Shown in pieces: positions 7,147-9,785 of a stretch of DNA of 9,785 nt (positions are counted from its first letter, which is position 1; each line of letters starts with the position of its first letter). The notes beneath the pieces were generated by a model. That model did not search any database. It was given only the letters and a program-made list of their open reading frames with translations, and was not told the DNA's origin. Source of the DNA: Acidobacteriota bacterium (GTDB lineage Bacteria; Acidobacteriota; Terriglobia; UBA7540; JAPUME01); NCBI GenBank assembly GCA_027294185.1, contig JAPUME010000289.1, positions 1 to 9,785 of the forward strand. The letters are read 5' to 3'. The position numbers and the translations under genes were made by a program.

Positions 7147-7809
7147 ATGGTGAGACTTTGCTGTCTGTTCCTTGGAATAGGGATGAGCCTGGCTCCGCTC
7201 GCGGCCCCTGCCCAGCAGGACTACCGTTCGAATTCGACTAGAATTATCATTCCCGCCGAGACCAGCATCCCCGTTATTACGAAAAACCGAATCAGCACCC
7301 GAACCGCCTATGTGGGCCAGGGAGTCTATTGCGAAACGACCTTCCCCATTGCGGTGGACAACCAGATCGTAATTCCGATCGGCACCTACGTGAGAGGTTC
7401 CGTCACCCAGGTCGTGCGCGCCGGTCGCATCAAGGGGAGAGCACGGCTCGGGATTCGTTTTGATTCTCTCATCTTCCCCAACGGGGAGACCTTCTCGCTG
7501 CGAAGCGCCCTTTCCGCGGCAGGAACACGCGGAAACGAGGGCTTCGATAAAGAAGAGGGTCGCGTCAAGGGAGAAGGAACCAAGGGGAAGGATGCTCAAG
7601 CCATTATCGTCAGCGGCGCTCAGGGAGCCCTCATCGGCGCCATCGTGGGCCGCGGGAAAGGGGCAGCCATCGGCGGCGGGGTAGGAGCAGGGGTAGGATT
7701 GGCAACTGCGCTTTTCCGGCGAGGCAAGGACGTGGTTCTTCCATCGGGAACGGACCTGGAATTGGTGCTCCTGCAGCCGGTAGAACTCTCTTCTTACCCC
7801 AGTCGTTAG
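7147..7809 (+). CDS. Secreted VirB10/TrbI-like beta-domain protein with glycine zipper
   Basis: A 220-residue exported protein. An N-terminal signal peptide spans about residues 1-22, with likely cleavage after Ala-Pro-Ala. Residues about 33-115 resemble the C-terminal beta domain of VirB10/TrbI: IIIPAETSIPVI, then a surface-exposed VDNQIVIPIGTYVRGSVTQV, then GRARLGIRFDSLIFPNGE. Residues about 157-187 form an alanine/glycine-rich segment with repeated small residues, a glycine-zipper pattern able to insert in a membrane, and a final strand pair (VVLPSGTDLELVLLQPV) follows. No type IV secretion gene is nearby, so it is a stand-alone domain protein, common in acidobacteria as I remember, with no assigned role. 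Envelope localisation is inferred. ATG 7147 is well supported by AGGGAGG at 7134-7140, six bases ahead. Confidence 0.8.
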   Translation: MVRLCCLFLGIGMSLAPLAAPAQQDYRSNSTRIIIPAETSIPVITKNRISTRTAYVGQGVYCETTFPIAVDNQIVIPIGTYVRGSVTQVVRAGRIKGRARLGIRFDSLIFPNGETFSLRSALSAAGTRGNEGFDKEEGRVKGEGTKGKDAQAIIVSGAQGALIGAIVGRGKGAAIGGGVGAGVGLATALFRRGKDVVLPSGTDLELVLLQPVELSSYPSR

Positions 7810-7896
7810 AAACGGCCGGCATGGAAAGCGGAAGATTTCCGGAAAATCCGTTGAGGGAACCGACCCTCCCGAGCGGCCCTTAGCGCGCCCGGCCCC

Positions 7897-8169
7897 CTAG
7901 AGAAAGACGATGGATTGAAGGGACGTAATCTCAATCCGCTTTCGGCAGCGAGGATTCTTGCAGCCGACCAAATCATCCTGTCGCACCATGTAGGACTGGA
8001 GCTGCAAGAACTTCCTGCGGTCTTCATCCCTTAATGACTTCTCCAAATCCTTCCTCTTAGTGCGTACGATCCACCGTACCTGATAAGTATCCGACTGCCC
8101 GCAGGACGGGCAGGTCAGGTTGGCCGGTTTGCTCGACTGAGATTCCTTAAAAAACTTTCTCTCATCCAT
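7897..8169 (-). CDS. Small zinc-ribbon protein of unknown function
   Basis: A 90-residue cytoplasmic protein without signal peptide or membrane helix. Two knuckles are visible: CPSCG with Cys20 and Cys23, and CKNPRC with Cys70 and Cys75. The first has the classic two-residue spacing and the second a four-residue spacing; together they can bind one zinc ion. The 46 residues between them are highly charged and basic (RTKRKDLEKSLRDEDRRK) and probably helical, which would suit nucleic-acid or protein binding. I do not recognise a named family but recall similar acidobacterial hypothetical proteins. ATG 8169 is preferred to an in-frame TTG at 8181: GGGG lies about seven bases before the ATG, while nothing resembling a ribosome-binding site precedes the TTG. 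It is convergent with the VirB10-like gene and separated from the upstream minus-strand gene by a terminator, so it needs its own promoter. Confidence 0.75.
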   Translation of the reverse strand: MDERKFFKESQSSKPANLTCPSCGQSDTYQVRWIVRTKRKDLEKSLRDEDRRKFLQLQSYMVRQDDLVGCKNPRCRKRIEITSLQSIVFL

Positions 8170-8238
8170 CGGAAACCCCAAGGGGATAAATTCTACGAAA
8201 GCTCTGCAATTCCGAGCACCCAGTCTATCAAATTTGAC

Positions 8239-8269
8239 AAAAAAAAGGCACGCCCTATTCGGACGTGCC
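8239..8269 (-). terminator. Rho-independent terminator of the small secreted-protein gene
   Basis: On the minus strand a 9-bp stem, GGCACGTCC (8269-8261) with GGGCGTGCC (8255-8247) and one T-G wobble, closes a five-base loop and is followed by eight T residues (8246-8239). It lies 38 bases past the stop codon of the gene at 8307-8636. On the plus strand only TTTT follows and the wobble becomes a C-A mismatch, so it should work mainly leftward. Confidence 0.88.
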
Positions 8270-8306
8270 CTTTTAGATTCCCACAGATTCAGTTTATCCT
8301 GCCCTG

Positions 8307-8636
8307 CTACATGTCCGAAATGCTTTCGATATGGATCTCATCCGAGCCCATCAGGCTGCCCTTGACTTTGACCTCTTTCCCCACGTGAGCTTCGGTTACG
8401 ACGTCCTGATTGTGAATTTGCAGCGCCTTCTTGCTGCTCGAATCGACAAAGACCCACTTCGCTCCGTTTTTCACACAGGTCAGAGCGCAACCCTTGTGCC
8501 CCGCATCCATCGACTTGGCCGCGTTGGCACCACAACCACTATCGGCAAACCAGCCCGTCATCGTGCTCTTTTCTGCCGCGAAGGCAACGATCGAGCAGGC
8601 CAACACAAATACACTACACAGTAATGCTTTCTTCAT
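8307..8636 (-). CDS. Small secreted cysteine-motif protein
   Basis: A 109-residue exported protein. Residues 1-20 are a clear signal peptide (MKKALL, a hydrophobic core, then Ala-Phe-Ala). The mature part begins with GWFADSGCGAN, continues with GCALTCVKNGAKWVFV and ends with a beta-rich region, HVGKEVKVKGSLMGSDEIHIESI, that looks like a small OB-like barrel. Four Cys after the signal peptide, or three counted without the GC of GCAL, may form disulfides or hold metal. The partial gene at 9579 is a relative: it shares the spaced CG...C...C pattern and the Gly-x-x-(Trp/Tyr)-Val-(Phe/Leu)-Val strand. I recall similar proteins in acidobacteria, possibly a DUF family, but cannot name it. ATG 8636 is chosen over GTG 8642 because AGGAG sits seven bases before it. 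It lies 83 bases behind mglA and could share its transcript. Confidence 0.82.
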   Translation of the reverse strand: MKKALLCSVFVLACSIVAFAAEKSTMTGWFADSGCGANAAKSMDAGHKGCALTCVKNGAKWVFVDSSSKKALQIHNQDVVTEAHVGKEVKVKGSLMGSDEIHIESISDM

Positions 8637-8643
8637 GACCACT

Positions 8644-8648
8644 CTCCT
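8644..8648 (-). promoter_or_regulatory. Ribosome-binding site that sets the start at 8636
   Basis: On the minus strand AGGAG (8648-8644) is seven bases before ATG 8636. The alternative in-frame GTG at 8642 would overlap this site almost directly, so it can be ruled out. Confidence 0.8.
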
Positions 8649-8719
8649 TATTTGATTTTCGAATAATCCGCCGCCAGGCGGGAATGGCTATCGTCTGTCG
8701 TCCAACCCTGAAATCGAAC

Positions 8720-9304
8720 TTAACCCTTCTTCAACTTGGCCAGAACCTGCCTGGAAACCTCGCGCAAAGTTTCAAACACGCCGGTCCCGTTGATGGCCAC
8801 GGCTTCGAGAACCGTTTCTTCCTTCTTATTCAAGGCCTGGCTCAACTCATCGACCCCCATGACGCTCGGCAGGTCTCTCTTGTTCAACTGGAGCACGTAG
8901 GGCATCTCCGCGAAATCGTAACCGTACTCCTTCAGATTTTCCTGCAAATTCTCCAGGGATTCGTGATTGGCGTCCATGCGCTCCGCCTGCGAGTCGGCGA
9001 CGAATACGACGCCGTCAACCCCGCGCAGGATGAGCTTCCGGCTGGCCTCGTAGAATACCTGCCCCGGAACCGTATAAAGATGAAACCGGGTCTTGAATCC
9101 TCGAACCATCCCCAAATCGAGGGGGAGAAAATCGAAGAAAAGCGTCCGGTCAGCCTCGGTCGCGAGAGAGATCATCTTGCCGCCCGTCTTGCCCACCGTC
9201 TGGTCGAAGATCCACTGCAGGTTGGAGGTTTTCCCTCCCAGGCCCGCCCCGTAGTAAACAATCTTGCAGTTGATTTCACGCGCAACAAAGTTAATAAAGC
9301 TCAA
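8720..9304 (-). CDS. mglA: MglA-type Ras-like GTPase
   Basis: A 194-residue small GTPase of the MglA family, which in Myxococcus and Thermus sets the leading cell pole and controls type IV pilus or gliding motility when bound to GTP, with MglB as its activating protein. The P-loop GAGLGGKT is at residues 19-26, switch I has [11 protein letters not shown] with Arg53 (the intrinsic arginine finger in MglA), switch II is TVPGQ with Gln82, and NKRD (141-144) gives guanine specificity. The base-binding G5 region is AINGTGV near 170-176. All nucleotide-binding motifs are intact. The start is a TTG at 9304, supported by the MSFINF N-terminus typical of MglA and by AGGGAGA eight bases upstream. No mglB (roadblock) gene is in the window on either side. 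Confidence 0.93.
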   Translation of the reverse strand: MSFINFVAREINCKIVYYGAGLGGKTSNLQWIFDQTVGKTGGKMISLATEADRTLFFDFLPLDLGMVRGFKTRFHLYTVPGQVFYEASRKLILRGVDGVVFVADSQAERMDANHESLENLQENLKEYGYDFAEMPYVLQLNKRDLPSVMGVDELSQALNKKEETVLEAVAINGTGVFETLREVSRQVLAKLKKG

Positions 9305-9396
9305 TCAAGCTGTCTCCCTGATGATTGCTCGATGCCCCTCCGCAAGGGTCGGAATCAGACAACTCGGGGAGGTTTCATTTCTTCCAAGGTTCACGC

Positions 9397-9426
9397 AATA
9401 TAGCATATTCACTAATTCTATCACAA
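9397..9426 (-). promoter_or_regulatory. Predicted promoter of mglA
   Basis: On the minus strand TTGTGA (9426-9421) and TATATT (9402-9397) are spaced by 18 bases. A TG one base before the -10 (TGCTATATT) makes it an extended -10 element. The predicted start near 9390 leaves a leader of about 85 bases before the TTG start codon of mglA. Confidence 0.5.
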
Positions 9427-9566
9427 GAGAGGAGCAACCGCCCCCTCACTGCGGCCTCCGGAATCCGGCGCCCACCTATCCCCGGGGAATCCGCTTCTTT
9501 GTGATAAACTGGTCTCTCCAAGGTATCGTCAGGCGAATGCGTTGTCTCAATGGGATTTTTCGAATT

Positions 9567-9570
9567 GGAG
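9567..9570 (+). promoter_or_regulatory. Ribosome-binding site supporting the TTG start at 9579
   Basis: GGAG at 9567-9570 lies eight bases before TTG 9579. The in-frame ATG at 9537 has only a weak AGG before it and would put 14 polar residues ahead of the signal peptide. Confidence 0.55.
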
Positions 9571-9578
9571 AAATCGGC

Positions 9579-9785
9579 TTGAAAAACCATCTGATACTGC
9601 TGATTTTGGCCTTTGTGGCCTCGGCGGCGCTCTCGGCAGCGCCAAAAAACAAGCAATACCGGGGAGTGTTGAGCGACCAGCTCTGCGGGCTCAACCATCC
9701 CGAGTTGATGCAGGATGCCAGGGAGTGCACGATCGGCTGCATCCGAGGCGGCAGCCGCTACGTGCTGGTAAATAGAAATGAAGGG
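9579..9785 (+). CDS. Second small secreted cysteine-motif protein (partial, 3' end outside window)
   Basis: Open from TTG 9579 to the window edge (69 codons, no stop), and so incomplete at its C-terminus. Residues 1-20 form a signal peptide: Lys-Asn start, a Leu/Ile/Ala core, then Ala-Leu-Ser-Ala before Ala-Pro. The mature part reads YRGVLSDQLCG, then ECTIGCIRGGSRYVLV. It lines up with the minus-strand gene at 8307-8636: the (S/A)D-x-x-CG-x-N motif, a CysxxxCys pair (Cys at about 50 and 54), then a Gly before the aromatic-Val-hydrophobic-Val strand. The two are clearly related but diverged, so not a recent duplication. TTG 9579 is chosen for its GGAG ribosome-binding site and the normal signal-peptide start; ATG 9537 is the alternative and would add 14 residues. 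It is divergent from mglA. Confidence 0.75.
   Translation, partial: MKNHLILLILAFVASAALSAAPKNKQYRGVLSDQLCGLNHPELMQDARECTIGCIRGGSRYVLVNRNEG

Larger units (their letters stand above)
9305..9578. other. Divergent intergenic region between mglA and the 9579 gene
   Basis: This 274-base stretch separates two divergent starts and has no credible ORF. It holds the predicted mglA promoter (9397-9426), an unusually AT-rich patch at about 9392-9426, and an 8-bp inverted pair, TATCACAA (9419-9426) and TTGTGATA (9499-9506). For the plus-strand gene I see only a weak -10-like GATAAA at 9503-9508 with no matching -35. Confidence 0.55.

Noticed and set aside
6979..7599. Minus-strand open frame opposite the VirB10-like gene
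   Set aside because: The plus-strand frame has a strong ribosome-binding site, a signal peptide and family motifs; the minus frame has none.
7853..7868. Hairpin GAGGG/CCCTC between the convergent genes at 7809 and 7897, as a terminator
   Set aside because: The stem has only five pairs and there is no T-run on either side.
8684..9403. Plus-strand open frame of 239 codons opposite mglA
   Set aside because: It overlaps the full, motif-complete mglA gene on the other strand and has no family features; it is an antisense shadow.

Overview
The window is a GC-rich bacterial chromosomal segment of ordinary housekeeping genes followed by a small cluster of lineage-specific genes. The order tilS - hpt-like - ftsH - folP - glmM, the solo VirB10-like secreted protein, the small secreted CG/C/C proteins and an MglA-type GTPase together suggest an acidobacterium (Acidobacteriota) or a close relative. 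This placement is an inference from gene content and remembered family resemblance; no search was run. There is no rRNA, tRNA, CRISPR array, insertion sequence or phage gene.

Layout: 1-165 is the 3' end of a plus-strand gene whose tail resembles PHP-type metallohydrolases. From 245 to 6805 five plus-strand genes follow closely: tilS (decodes AUA by making lysidine on tRNA-Ile), an HPRT-like phosphoribosyltransferase with altered active-site positions, ftsH (membrane AAA+ zinc protease), folP (dihydropteroate synthase) and glmM (phosphoglucosamine mutase). A near-leaderless promoter is predicted just before tilS. After glmM come a doubtful small ORF (6854-7072), a long imperfect hairpin (7078-7127) and a secreted VirB10/TrbI-like protein with a glycine-zipper segment (7147-7809).

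From about 7897 to 9304 the genes lie on the minus strand: an 90-residue zinc-ribbon protein, a small secreted protein with a good Rho-independent terminator behind it, and mglA, a Ras-like polarity/motility GTPase starting at TTG. Divergent from mglA, at 9579, a second member of the same small secreted family begins and runs off the window. The two relatives therefore sit on either side of mglA.

Functionally, the first block combines translation fidelity, nucleotide/folate metabolism, membrane proteolysis and the first committed steps of cell-wall precursor supply, the usual conserved tilS-hpt-ftsH neighbourhood. Points that stand out are the non-canonical HPRT active site, the absence of cdaA and ybbR between folP and glmM, an extra loop in FolP, an mglA without a neighbouring mglB, and the pair of secreted cysteine proteins around it.
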